From Mesostigma viride (taxonomy: Eukaryota > Streptophyta > Mesostigmatophyceae > Mesostigmatales > Mesostigmataceae), in contig RPFO01000488.1 of the NCBI GenBank assembly GCA_009746045.1, positions 1 to 32,500 of the forward strand: a stretch of DNA of 32,500 nt. Reading direction: 5' to 3'. A model generated the notes under the pieces. It made no database searches. It was not told where the DNA came from and saw only the letters and a list, made by a program, of their open reading frames with translations. This document shows positions 15,168 through 26,015 of the stretch, in pieces (the first letter of the stretch is position 1; every line of letters begins with the position of its first letter). The translations under genes were made by a program, and so were the position numbers.

Positions 15168-15309
15168 GTAATATTTTAATGAAACGATTTTTCACATGTC
15201 AATCGATGGTCCTTCCGCTTTCAGATGGACCCCCAGACGTCACCTCACCCCGCCGCGCGGCCCTCGCCGGGTCCGCCAACTCCCACGCACTGCTCGACCC
15301 TCCAGCACC
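15168..15309. other. short spacer after the primase-helicase, GC- and Pro-codon-rich
   Basis: No convincing gene. The sequence changes abruptly from balanced viral composition to C-rich sequence (15225-15305). A GT-AG pair with good consensus (GTAAGTAAT at 15164, CCGCTTTCAG ending at 15224) could be a 61-bp intron. The short frames downstream of it are Pro/Arg-rich and unlike protein. Confidence 0.3.
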
Positions 15310-16080
15310 TTACTAAATTTACTAAGCTAACTACGGGTTTTGGGTTTTCTTTGCGGGAAATTATGCAAGCCTGTGCATGCACTCTCACTCACGTCGAATA
15401 AAACATTATTTCCAACTGAAAATATCAATTTAGTAGTAAATATAGTTTCCCACGAGAAAACACAGCAAGCCCTCACAACCGACCCACCACCACCTGGCAG
15501 TCCCGCCACTGCTTGGCAGTCCGCGCCCCTCCGCTGCACCCCCGCTGGCCGGCCCCCATGGCCTTTCCCGTGGGAGATGGATTTATTGGTCATTTTGCCG
15601 TGGGAAACTACGTTTTCATAACCATTTGTCGTGGGAGACTATATTTACTAAGTTTTTTGGGGTTCTTTTTTTGGGAAATTCAGGTGTGTTTTTGGTGGTG
15701 CACACCTGAATTAATTTCCTAGGAATAAAACCCAAAACCCATAGTAAACGTAGTAAACATAGTTTCCCACGGGAAATGACTTAGTCCCATATCCCACACG
15801 CCTCACCCTCTTATGGCATGGTGGGACTGGATGTCACAACCTCGACCTCATGGCAGGTGGCTTGAATTTCCTAGAAAAAAAACCCAAAACCCATAGTAAA
15901 CTTAGTAAATTTAGTCACCCTGGGATGCCAGCATAAGAGTCTACCACCATGGTCACTATAAGGTCACTATAGCTACCCTGTACCACACAGCACCTGTAGC
16001 ACCTTGACCTCATGGCAGCTGGCTTGAATTTCCTAGAAAAAAAACCAAAAAACCATAGTAAACTTAGTAAATTTAGTCAC
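15310..16080. repeat. non-coding block of direct and inverted repeats at the virus/host boundary
   Basis: A module with the core AAACCCATAGTAAACTTAGT and flanking TTTCCTAG and AATTTAGTC occurs directly at about 15709-15760 (variant), 15866-15917 and 16028-16079. It occurs inverted at about 15313-15362 and, degenerate, at 15640-15690. The last two direct copies lie in a 74-bp repeat (15844-15917 and 16006-16079, offset 162 bp) starting GACCTCATGGCA. Between the modules are copies of TTTCCCACGGGAAA-like inverted repeats (15446, 15564, 15763). There is no coding potential. Possibilities are the viral terminal repeat or replication region, or a host non-autonomous element into which the virus inserted. 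The left end of the virus, outside the window, would decide. Confidence 0.6.
15763..15776. promoter_or_regulatory. TTTCCCACGGGAAA inverted repeat (motif family member)
   Basis: Perfect 6-bp arms TTTCCC/GGGAAA around AC. The same arms around GT lie at 12291-12304 beside the primase-helicase gene. Related copies are at 15446-15459 and 15564-15577, with half-sites near 15598 and 15629. The distribution suggests a binding site shared by the replication gene region and the terminus. Confidence 0.4.
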
Positions 16081-16219
16081 AGTGGGAGGGTGATAGCCAG
16101 GGTGGGGGGATGCCGTGGGTGTCTGGAGACGGTGTTAGGGTTTAGGGTTTAGGGTTTAGGGTTTAGGGTTTAGGGTGATACCCCACCCCAGGCCGCGGTC
16201 ACTATAGGGTCACTATAGG
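15951..16219. repeat. GGTCACTATA short repeats in two pairs
   Basis: GGTCACTATA occurs twice in tandem at about 15953-15972 and twice again at about 16197-16217. The pairs bracket the second 74-bp repeat copy and the telomeric repeat. Function unknown. Confidence 0.5.
16135..16175 (+). repeat. interstitial telomeric repeat, (TTTAGGG)n, nearly six units
   Basis: TTAGGG followed by five perfect TTTAGGG units. This is the plant-type telomere sequence, used also by many green algae. It is internal here, with unique sequence on both sides, about 1 kb from the end of the last viral gene. Confidence 0.9.
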
Positions 16220-17019
16220 GGTGGCAGATGCCAGCATAAGGCTGGTGCCCTTCTGTGAGCCGCGATGACGGAATGATGATGGAAGCTACTTAATTAATTA
16301 ATTAATTTTAATTAATTAATACAGATCCTGGTGGTGCCAAACGTAAATTGTCTTGCTTGTCGAGGCCAGCACACGTTGGGTTCTTATGAAATTATTAATT
16401 AACTTACACGCAGACTGCGTCACATGAGCATTCTTCCTACAACATGTTAAGTGTCTTCTTACATGACACGTTTCAGACTCTTCTTACATCTTCATGTTTC
16501 AGACGTATAAAGTGTACATGATCAGAGTATAAAGTGACCATGTTTCAGCATCCCGTAAAGCTCCACGCAGGAACTGAAGTACCGTACGCGTCCAGGAACG
16601 GTTGGAAACCCTGAAGGAGTCCACAGGCTGGCAAAGCGGGTGCACATGCACACTCGCGGAAATACCCTTCCAGCAACACCCTCGTCCACATGGGTGACTT
16701 GGGTAAGGCGCACATGCCCATGTAAAGAAATTCAAGGTTCGTCTATATCAAGTTACAAACTAAAAACGAACTATAGATGGCCAAGCTACCTCCTTGTCCC
16801 TGCGGCCAAGGAGCATGACTAGAATTTTCCAACCAGCGACTTGCCCTGTTCAAATTTGTATTAGTCAAGTACATGAGTTGTCTCACTTTACCTGTGCACA
16901 ACGCAGCTGCCTGGCACTGTACAACCCCGGAAGCACGTGCTCAGATGTGCATGTTCAATGGCCAGAGTGACTTGGGGGCTGCCCAAGGGAGGCCATGCAG
17001 GTACACGCACGCGGCATCG
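16220..17019. other. host intergenic / SNARE 3' flank
   Basis: No gene found. It contains a TTAA-based tetranucleotide run at 16290-16320. On the minus strand TGTAA occurs at 16757-16753, about 265 bp after the SNARE stop codon. TGTAA is the usual polyadenylation signal of chlorophycean green algae, so this may mark the SNARE 3' end. The rest is unique AT-balanced sequence. Confidence 0.35.
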
Positions 17020-20000
17020 TCAATAATCAAAGTCGTAGTCTTCAGAATCAAACACGCCAGAATCTTCATAGTCAAATAAGGCCGCTTGAAGCATCCTCCG
17101 CGGTGGCGGTGGTGGCGGGCTGAGCTTGGTCTTGTTGACGTAGTCGCTGCCGAGACCTGGGATGCTGCGGATGCGCTTGTTACCGGGGTCCACCACCTGA
17201 GAGTGGGGGTGCATGCAAGAACACATGCGTGTCCGGTCAATCCACCCAGCCACGCCCAACGCGCCATCATGGGCGGCAACAGGGCAGCCCAAGCCATGTA
17301 ATACACCTTTTGATGGGCAGCAAGGGTCAGAGCACGCAACCGGAGTGAAAATGGCAGACACAGCTGATGACAGGGCAGACTAGCCGAGATGTGGGGAGAA
17401 GCGTTCCCTGGGATTAGGATCACCCACCCAACGGATCGTGATAGGTACGCAGCTACGTCGTTCGATCAGGCACCATGTGCCTGCTGGTTGGGATCATGTG
17501 AAAACGTGGTCCTTTCATGCCCCCCCATACCCCCCTACTCCCAACAACCCCCCACCTCACCCCCCGCATCGGAGCGGTGCCTCACCTTGACGATGATCAT
17601 GGCCACGATGCCAAGCGCGATCATGACGAGGAAGAAGGCGATGCACTTGTCCGTCGCCAGCTGGAGAACAAGGGGGGGGAGGGGGGGTCAGGGGGGGCAC
17701 AAATGTGGGGAAAGGGGCGGCGGGAATCGGGCAGGAAACACGGGTCAGCGCGTGACATTTTGAGGACAGAGCGTGCGCCCATCATACGGCATTGGGCCAA
17801 GCTCCCCGGCTGGTGCAAGGAGGGCCGCAGCGTGGTGGCTGCTACCACCCTCCGCTTGCGCACACACGCTTTTGCATCCACCCGCAGATAGCACGGGAAC
17901 CGGAGGTGCGGTACCCGCACGGGCCAGGCATGGTCGACACGGCATGCGCCCTGACCACCGGAGTGGCTAGCATGGGCGTGCTTGCAATGTCGTCGACCTT
18001 GGCACACCCAAAACATGCGCAGTGAGCAACACCTCGTGCCGGCAAGGGGATTTGGCGCAGACGAGGGATGGTGCCACATGATACGCACATGCTGCTACCA
18101 AACCCGCGCCCAACCCACCTTACATGCTACTCCCTTCCTGCCACCCCACCGGCCCCCATCCTCCCATGCATGCACACACACATTGCAATCATTGCAAGCG
18201 CACATCCTCCCGCACCCACTCTGCCGCGCGCGCTCACCTGTCGACCAATCTCCCGCACAAGCTTGGACGCCTTCTTGATGCTGAACTGGATCTCGTTTAG
18301 GTCATCAATAATCTTCTCCATTTGCTTCGTCTGGACGCCACCGCAGCACGCGAGCATACGACGCAAGCACCGGGCAGTGAGGGGGGGGAACAGGCGCAGC
18401 TTGCAACCTGCAGACAACGAAGCCAAACAGACCTCTTGGTCGGTTGCGGGGGACTTTTGAGCAGGAAGAACCAGGAGGCAGAAAAACAGACAAGGTTGCA
18501 GGGGCTATTGAGGAGGAAGCACAAGGGGGCAACACCTGGAAGAGGCAGGCAAGCACCATAGCCACCCCAATTGTATGTGCACAGCCCCATGTGCGCGCCA
18601 CACCTGCGCCTGCAGCGTCTCGGCCGTCTTGGCGCCCACCGCGATCGTGTCGTCCACCACCTGGCCACAATGGGGGCGAAGAAACAAATGCAAATAAGGG
18701 TGGCGGGGAGTGGGGTGGGGTGTGGGGGGGAAGAAGAGCACAGGAAACGGATCATCTTAGCAAGCGGGAGCAGCATGGGGAGTAGCGTGGGAGCAGCCAC
18801 GCCACGCACTGCTTCAACGCTGTGTCCACATTGTCTGAGATCATGTGCCCCATGAAGCACCAAGGCTTGCTTTCCATACGTACAAGCAGGCAGGAACGGT
18901 CCGACCCTTGGCAGCCATCCGGCAGACCCACCCGCGCCAACGCTGGCGCGGCACGGCGTAGCCCAGGCATGCGCTAGCGAGAGGGGAGGGCATGCGCTAG
19001 CGAGAGGGGGGGGCATGGGCTAGCGAGAGGGGAGTGCATGGGCTAGCGAGAGGGGAGGGCATGTGCTGGCGAGAGGGGAGGGCATGCGCTAGCGAGAGGG
19101 GAGGGCATGCGCTAGCGAGAGGGGAGGGCATGGGCTAGCGAGAGGGGAGGGCATGGGCTAGCGAGAGGGGAGGGCATGGGCTAGCGAGAGGGGAGGGCAT
19201 GGGCTAGCGAGAGGGGAGGGCATGGGCTAGCGAGAGGGGAGGGCATGGGCTAGCGAGAGGGGAGGGCATGCGCTAGCGAGAGGGGAGGGCATGCGCTAGC
19301 GAGAGGGGAGGGCACGGGCTAGCGAGAGGGGAGGGCATGGGCTAGCGAGAGGGGAGGGCATGGGCTAGCGAGAGGGGAGGGCATGGGCTAGCGAGAGGGG
19401 AGGGCATGCGCCACGAGCGTGTTGGTTTGCTTGTGCATAGCCGATGGGCACGATCTGTGCATGTGGTTGAATGTGTAAATGTGCGTGCGGGTGCATGAGC
19501 ACGAAGTATAGTGTGATGCAGATACTTTAGTATATTTTAGTATAATGTGATGCAGATACTTTAGTATAGTGTGATGCACGCATGTGCGCGCGCCTGACCT
19601 TCTTGGTGCGCTCCAGCGCGCGGTCCGTGTCGTCCATCTGGCGGTGGCCCTCCTGGATCAGCTCCTGCGTCGTCATGCCTGCCACGTGGTGCCACACATG
19701 CAACCACATGCACACCCACAGAACGTCAGCACACACGTCCACACACGTAGGAGATGTATACACACAGACACATGGAGGCGCCGCCCACTAGAGGAGAAGC
19801 AAAATAAGGACGAACAACACGCGCTGTGGATGCATGCCAGCGTGACCTGATACTGGGCGTGATGCACAGGTGAGCCACACCTCCTGGCCACTACCCTCCG
19901 CGCGCACATGGCGCCCGCCCAACCGAGCACGGCGCATGCAGACAGCCACCCGTCAACCGCATCCAACAACCAAATCGTCATCGCAACGGCGCCACCTCGC

Positions 20001-22301
20001 AAGAGGTGGCCCACACACCTCTCGCCCAGGCGCCCCCCCCCCCCCCCGCCCCTCCCCGCCCGCCCGCCTGCCCGCCTGCCCGCCCGCCCGCCCGCCCGCC
20101 CGCCCGCCCGCCCGCCGCCCGCCCGCCCGCCCGCCCGCCCGCCGCCGCCCGCCCGCCCGCCCGCCCGCCCGCCCGCCGCCCGCCCACCCACCTTCGGTCG
20201 TGCGCTGCTGCGGCGCCCCATTGGTGTTGGCTCCTTCAAACAGCGCTGCCTTGTTGGCCAGGTGGCTCGCTGCGCTGCACACCCAAGCCAAGGCAGGGCA
20301 AGAGGAGACCAATGGGAGAGAGGCACGGAGGCGGGGGCACGGTGGGTGTCAGCATGGGAGGGCAATGCCATAAGAGACGGGTCTTCCCACTACACAACAG
20401 CATGGGGCACGTGGGGGCAAACACATGGTGGAGGGCCATGGGAAGGCACAGACGGCCATGAGCCAGGTGGCGTGGCCGAAAGCAGGGGCCCAGCTGACCA
20501 ATCCCCTGTGATGCATGGGACCATGACACGATGGGTCGTATCGGACGCATCACACGATGGCTTCAGCGTGAACGCGGGAGTGAGAGTGAGCGAGCGGATG
20601 CGAGAAGCACGTGTGTGGCAAACCCAGGGCGGTCATGTGAGGTCGGCAGTCAAACCAAGAGGCATGGGGTAAGTGTCGGACCATGCGGAGGCCCTGCCCT
20701 GTGCATGCAACCCGGGCCCGCAGTGCCCCGCGTGGGCACGCTCCGGCGGATGGGAAACCGTAGCCTAAAGGGGCAGCACGTGCATGGTGTGGCCCAGCTA
20801 CTGCCACCTGCTGCGTGCTGTTAGGACACGTACGTCTTCTTGAGGCCGACGAATCCGTTGAGCTCGCGCACCTGCAGGGGGTGGGCACAAAGAGGGGGGA
20901 GGGGGTGGACAAGGGGACAGAACACGGGTCGCGCCGCACAATGACAGCAATGCGGGGGGAGTCAGACGGCGCCCGCAGAAGGTTGGAACGGGCAGGGCAT
21001 CATGCTGCCGTGCTGTGCGTGCGCCCACGTCTGCTACGCATGCGCAACACCATGTGTCCCATCGGCTAGCGCTGGCACCCGCAGTGTTGCGCACAGGGCA
21101 TGTGGAGCAGGGGCGCTATGACACACCGATTGCACAAGCTGCCAGCACATCCAGACAGGAGGCTCGGCAGGATGGCATGGATGTTTGGCGATGAAACTCA
21201 GCAAAGATGGAGGCCAGCGAGACAACCTGTGCGCATAATCCATGCCAGCAGCCGTCACGGCACAGGCAGCTCCTCACAGCCCTACAACTGCCCTGCCCTC
21301 CAGCAAATGGGCAGTAGGATCAGCTACACTCTCAGCGTGCCGCGCCTTGATCAGTGCAGCGTGCATGGGAGTGGCGGATGCGTAATGTGGGCCCGCCATG
21401 CGGCATGCCAACCCACATGATGGATTCCGTAATGCCATGTCAGCGGCCGAATCCACACACAGCTGCGACATGCAGCTCGGGATGCTCTAAAGTGAGCGAG
21501 GAAGCACAGCAGAGGGGCAGGCGCGCATGAGCAAGGCAGCACAGGCCGAGGGGACATGTACCGGTGGGCTGCCATGGGATCACACGAGACACCACGGTAC
21601 AGTAGGTGATAACCATACAACAGGCCAAGCGCCAAAATTTGAGGAAGCACACACCTTGTCCTGTCAAAACTGATGGCGCATAGGGTACAGGGTATGCTAG
21701 CATTAACACAGGGGTGCACTGCAGACCAGTACTGTCAGCAAAAGCTGAACCAATGCACCTAGTGTGCCAGCGCCGACGCACCAGTGCATTCTTCCGCTCG
21801 TTAACCTCCTTCGCTTCCATGCCATCGGCCCGCGCGTCCACCTCGAAATCCTTAATGAGCCTGCATCGACAAGGCCAAAGTTGGAAGAGTTAACCCTGTT
21901 GCCATGTGCGTGTCTGCAGCTCAGCCCATTGGGAAATCATGAGCAAACCGTAGAAAAGTCATCGCCTTGCTGAAAAGCAGACGTACCGTTTACATTCGTG
22001 CATCTTTGCTGTGGCATCCTTGAGCATTTTCTCCTTCTTCGCATCATCTTTGGCTTTGTCGATCGCATGGAAGATCCCCCTGCAGAAACGAAGGCGCCAT
22101 TACGTACGGGCAGTTGCGTGAATAACTCGATCCACGGCCAACCCACACGGGCAAGGGGACTGAATCCTATATTTTTAAACTAGCAAATCCAGTCTGTTTC
22201 CACGACTCGGAATCACGTCCATTTCGGGCTCCGACGTACTCCAAATCCTTGAAGATAGCCTTGCAGCTTGTTTCAGCCTCCGTCAATATTTCTTTCCCCA
22301 T
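17020..22301 (-). CDS. NPSN: NPSN-type Qb-SNARE (novel plant SNARE), ten exons
   Basis: Reading the minus strand, exons with matching GT-AG borders and phases are 22301-22240, 22079-21987, 21860-21782, 20871-20828, 20274-20192, 19678-19599, 18660-18604, 18330-18238, 17660-17586 and 17196-17020, giving 280 residues. The N-terminal helices (KEKMLKDATAKMHECKRLIK, then RELNGFVGLKKTY) match the plant NPSN pattern. The SNARE motif spans TTQELIQEGHRQMDDTDRAL to IIDDLNEIQFSIKKASKLV, with the central layer glutamine in the NEIQFS segment. A C-terminal membrane anchor follows (FFLVMIALGIVAMIIV), then IPGLGSDYVNKTKL and an acidic tail. The fourth exon's donor is GTCC, the least certain border. NPSN proteins act in vesicle fusion at the plasma membrane and cell plate in plants. 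This is a host gene, in frame throughout. Introns carry minisatellites. Confidence 0.88.
17586..17660 (-). other. NPSN: SNARE exon encoding the transmembrane anchor
   Basis: A 25-codon exon, LATDKCIAFFLVMIALGIVA and five more residues, bounded by CAG and GTGAGG. The NPSN family has ATDKCI at the same place just before its membrane span, which makes this exon diagnostic for the family. Confidence 0.85.
18967..19411. repeat. 23-bp minisatellite, about 19 copies, inside a SNARE intron
   Basis: The unit GGGCATGSGCTAGCGAGAGG plus GGA is repeated head to tail with few variants (CATGCG versus CATGGG, one CACGGG, one GGGGGGG and one CTGGCG). It lies wholly within the intron between the exons at 19678-19599 and 18660-18604. 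There are no spacers, so it is not CRISPR-like. The near-identity of copies implies recent expansion. Confidence 0.92.
20033..20188. repeat. (CCCG)n low-complexity tract next to a SNARE splice donor
   Basis: A run of about 155 bp of CCCG units with CCGCC interruptions, starting with a run of about 14 C. It ends only a few bases from the donor of the exon 20274-20192. On the minus strand it is G-rich and could form G-quadruplexes in the pre-mRNA. Long Pro/Ala/Arg or Gly/Ala/Arg frames across it are artefacts. Confidence 0.85.
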
Positions 22302-23030
22302 TTCTGACAGCTTAAGGCAGGATAGTCACAAACGCTCGCGTGTTACTCGCCGAGATTCCACTGCAAACAAGGCCAAGAGCTGCCAAGGGTATAAAGAACA
22401 CGCGATTTAAGCCCGACCAAGACGCCAGCGCTCAGATTCCGGTAAAAGGCTGTATCGCCTGTAAACCCTTACGTCCCTCTGATATTTTCGGCAAGGATAA
22501 CCCAATTTCCCCTTCCTGGCCAAGAAATACCTTAGCGAACACCCGTTGTTCCTGCAAAATATTCAAGATTAGCTAGGCTATCGCGAGGACCGGCAGATGG
22601 CGCTGGACAAAAGAATTAAAAACCATCCTGCAAGCTATTCAACTACACCAAAACTCTGACACAAAGGTTTCTCCACCCTTCGCACGATCAGCCAATTCGG
22701 CGATCCCACTGAATTTACTAATCCGGTCTAATCAATGATTGAACGCAGCGGGCGACATGACCAAGCCGGGCCAACTGGAAATGGATTGACCATGGAATAG
22801 AGGAATTTAACAACTCCCCCGCGGTCGGTCATGAATACGTGACGGTTTCCAGTTTCCAGGCTCCAACGCTCACCTGTCATGCCCTCGCCCGTCGCAACGT
22901 GGAGAAACTTAATTGGCATCAACTCAAAATTTACAGCTACACAAAATATATCCGGCCCTCCGCCAGTATAGATTCTGCTCATGTTGAGTTGAGTTGAGTT
23001 GAGTTTAATCCGCCTCGCCGGTGAACCGAC
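22302..23030. other. SNARE upstream region, no gene seen
   Basis: This should contain the SNARE 5' leader and promoter on the minus strand. I see no clear TATA box. A (GAGTT)n run of four to five units lies at about 22984-23005. Short frames on both strands show no recognisable protein. Confidence 0.3.
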
Positions 23031-23144
23031 AGGATTACCTATTTTATACACAACTACAGGTAAATAGCTACAACTACAGGTAAATAACTACAGGTAAATA
23101 GGTGTACGTCTATTCCAAATATAACGTCTATTCCAAATATAAAG
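23031..23144. repeat. cluster of short tandem repeats beside a LINE insertion
   Basis: Three copies of a unit around ACTACAGGTAAATA at about 23052-23102 are followed by two copies of GTCTATTCCAAATATAA (23108-23144). At 23031-23043 is AGGATTACCTATT, an extra copy of the 13-bp sequence that forms the target-site duplication of the adjoining LINE. Confidence 0.6.
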
Positions 23145-23151
23145 TTAATCC

Positions 23152-23751
23152 AGGATTACCTATTTTTTTTCGGGGAAATGGGTATATTTTATTAGCCAAT
23201 TATGGACCAAAGAGGTGAGAGGGGAAATGAGTATCAGCGAATCCTAATAAAGGTGGGCACACACACGTGTGGCGGTGACAGGTGAAAGGCTAATAGGGCG
23301 CGTTATTCTGAGACCAGGGAAGCCATTGGACCTGAGTAATGTCGCCATGAGGCATACTGGTGAATACCTGATTATGGCCCAGTAGATCATGAAAAAGCTG
23401 GAGCGGGCTGGGCTTGTCGTTATTGGGCCCTGGGTCCCACACCCTGTGTTGTCAGTTCCTGAGCTAACAGCCAGTAGCGGCGCATAGCCGCATTCCATAG
23501 GTATATAAAGCGACGGACTACGCCGCCGCGGGTATACTCCTCGCGGACCTTAAAGACTGTCTCGTTGCGTATGGTCCAGATCGCGTATAGCATCATAGTA
23601 GTGCGTAGCCATATCCATTCTGCTTGGGAAACTGAAAGCTCGGTCCCTGGTGTGCCAGCAATACCGAAAATGATGGTACGCACGCGGCTAATTGGTAGAG
23701 TGGGTGGCGATGCCGTCCATGCGGCCCAGATGTTAATGAGGATTACCTATT
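23152..23751 (-). mobile_element. 5'-truncated non-LTR retrotransposon (LINE) with 13-bp target-site duplication
   Basis: The minus strand at 23683-23420 encodes a fragment with EWIWLRTTMMLYAIWTIRNE and FIYLWNAAMRRYW, typical of the segment after the reverse transcriptase domain of LINE ORF2 proteins. The element ends on its 3' side with AATAAAATATACCC and then an A tail (the T run at 23165-23170 on the plus strand). AGGATTACCTATT at 23152-23164 and again at 23739-23751 forms a perfect 13-bp duplication around the insertion. The 5' end is truncated, so only about 570 bp remain and the copy is inactive. A third copy of the 13-mer at 23031 hints at an earlier event at the same site. Confidence 0.7.
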
Positions 23752-23780
23752 CAGTTAGGGCTGCTCATGTGCGGCGTGGG

Positions 23781-24807
<1,027 letters not shown>

Positions 24808-26015
24808 AAGATCAGTCATGAGAGGTCCCATGGGCCATGGAAAAGAGGAACAAACTCCTCCCTTCGTCACATATTACCCGTGTCGGTTGTCTCCTTGACA
24901 TATACTGCTCCCTTCTAAACACTATCACCTACAAGGCTACCACATTATTCTGATTTGGCACGCCGCAAAGGTGAAAACCATTTGCGTTCAGTGCCGGTCC
25001 GGTCCGCGGAAAATGCGATCTGCAAATGAATCCGACCGGAATCGAACTGGGGACCTCTCGCACCAACCACATAATACACATTGGGCAACCAGCTCATAGT
25101 TGGCCCCATAGTGGATGATGTCGTAATTAAGAATTTAGCCACGCTCTACCTATAATGGGACTTCCCAAGGATGATGCATTAAGAATTTAGCCCAGCTCTG
25201 CCTAGGTAGAGAGTCACTCTCTGATGAGAAGCCATCAATGCCCTAGCCTAAGTATCAAGGAGACAACCAGCGCAGGCCAGAAATCGGGTGAATCCGGACC
25301 ATGGTAGCTCGAGCCTGCCGTTATCTTGTCCGCGTTTTCGAGTCTTTAAGGATGATGAATATGAATGGAGATGGAAATGTGTAGCCTTGTGCATTGAAAT
25401 TATTGCTGGCTCACTAAGTGCTTACGTGTAGAGCGGCGACTAGATGACCTAGACGGTGGGGCCGGAAACAGCTTGCTTGATCAGGGCGTGTGTTTCGAGC
25501 CTCACTGGCCGGGAGTGTCTATGAGTATAGCAGGCCATGATGATCTTCAACCCCCCCTATGTCTGCGCCTTTAGGTAGTGAGGTGCTAAGTGGAATACCG
25601 GCGTAGTCCGGTCCGGTCAGTCGGTGGTGGGCAGGTGTCGTTTACACTGACCCAACCCCGCCTTGCTGGAAGTAGCCTAGAGTGTATTAAAAGCCATATG
25701 CCCCTTCTTAGGGATATGTGCTACATATACTCCCAACGGAGTTATGTTCCAAATCAATTCAATGGAACCAGCTGGTCGATAAGTACGTGGTACCCCTTTA
25801 CCTAACGATATTCCCTTTTGTTAATAAAAAGTACCCATCATTACTCGGAAAAGGGGAACAAACTAGGCTCAACTCCTGCTCAACTAGGCTTTTGGCTATT
25901 TGTGGCATACCTTGGACCTTGGTTAACTTAACCGGTTGACTGGAAATAAACAACACCCATTAACCATTTCCCCGGAAATAAGGAGGAACAAAGAACAAAC
26001 GTCTTCTGCGCCCAT
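24808..26015. other. host intergenic sequence without recognised genes
   Basis: Unique or old repeat-derived sequence. A near-duplicate phrase, TTAAGAATTTAGCC followed by CTC..CCT, appears at about 25125-25150 and 25169-25202, a small tandem duplication. A tRNA-like segment on the minus strand is described separately. Short frames show nothing recognisable. Confidence 0.4.
25025..25110 (-). repeat. tRNA-like fragment, possible SINE head
   Basis: On the minus strand GCGAGAGGTCCCCAGTTCGA, continuing TTCCGG, resembles the variable and T-arm region of a tRNA. AGTTCGATTCC (25048-25038) fits the RNA polymerase III B box. An A box is weak, and the T stem pairs poorly, so this is not an intact tRNA. 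A decayed tRNA or tRNA-derived SINE is the best reading. Confidence 0.3.

Noticed and set aside
1-16000. DNA polymerase B, adenain-like protease or retrovirus-type integrase of classical polintons
   Set aside because: No frame shows their motifs. The tyrosine recombinase and primase-helicase instead favour a PLV, although the part left of the window is unseen.
16135-16175. Chromosome end
   Set aside because: Only about six units, with unique sequence and host genes on the distal side, so it is interstitial.
18967-19411. CRISPR array
   Set aside because: The 23-bp units are contiguous with no spacers, lie in a host intron, and have no cas genes. The 34-bp and 37-bp arrays in CCS introns fail the same test.
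19673-20672. Pro/Ala/Arg-rich and Gly/Ala/Arg-rich ORFs up to 254 codons
   Set aside because: They cross the CCCG tract and SNARE exon/intron borders; only the segment 20274-20192 on the minus strand is coding.
25025-25110. Functional tRNA gene or recombinase attachment site
   Set aside because: The T stem and A box are poor, and it lies 9 kb from the viral boundary.
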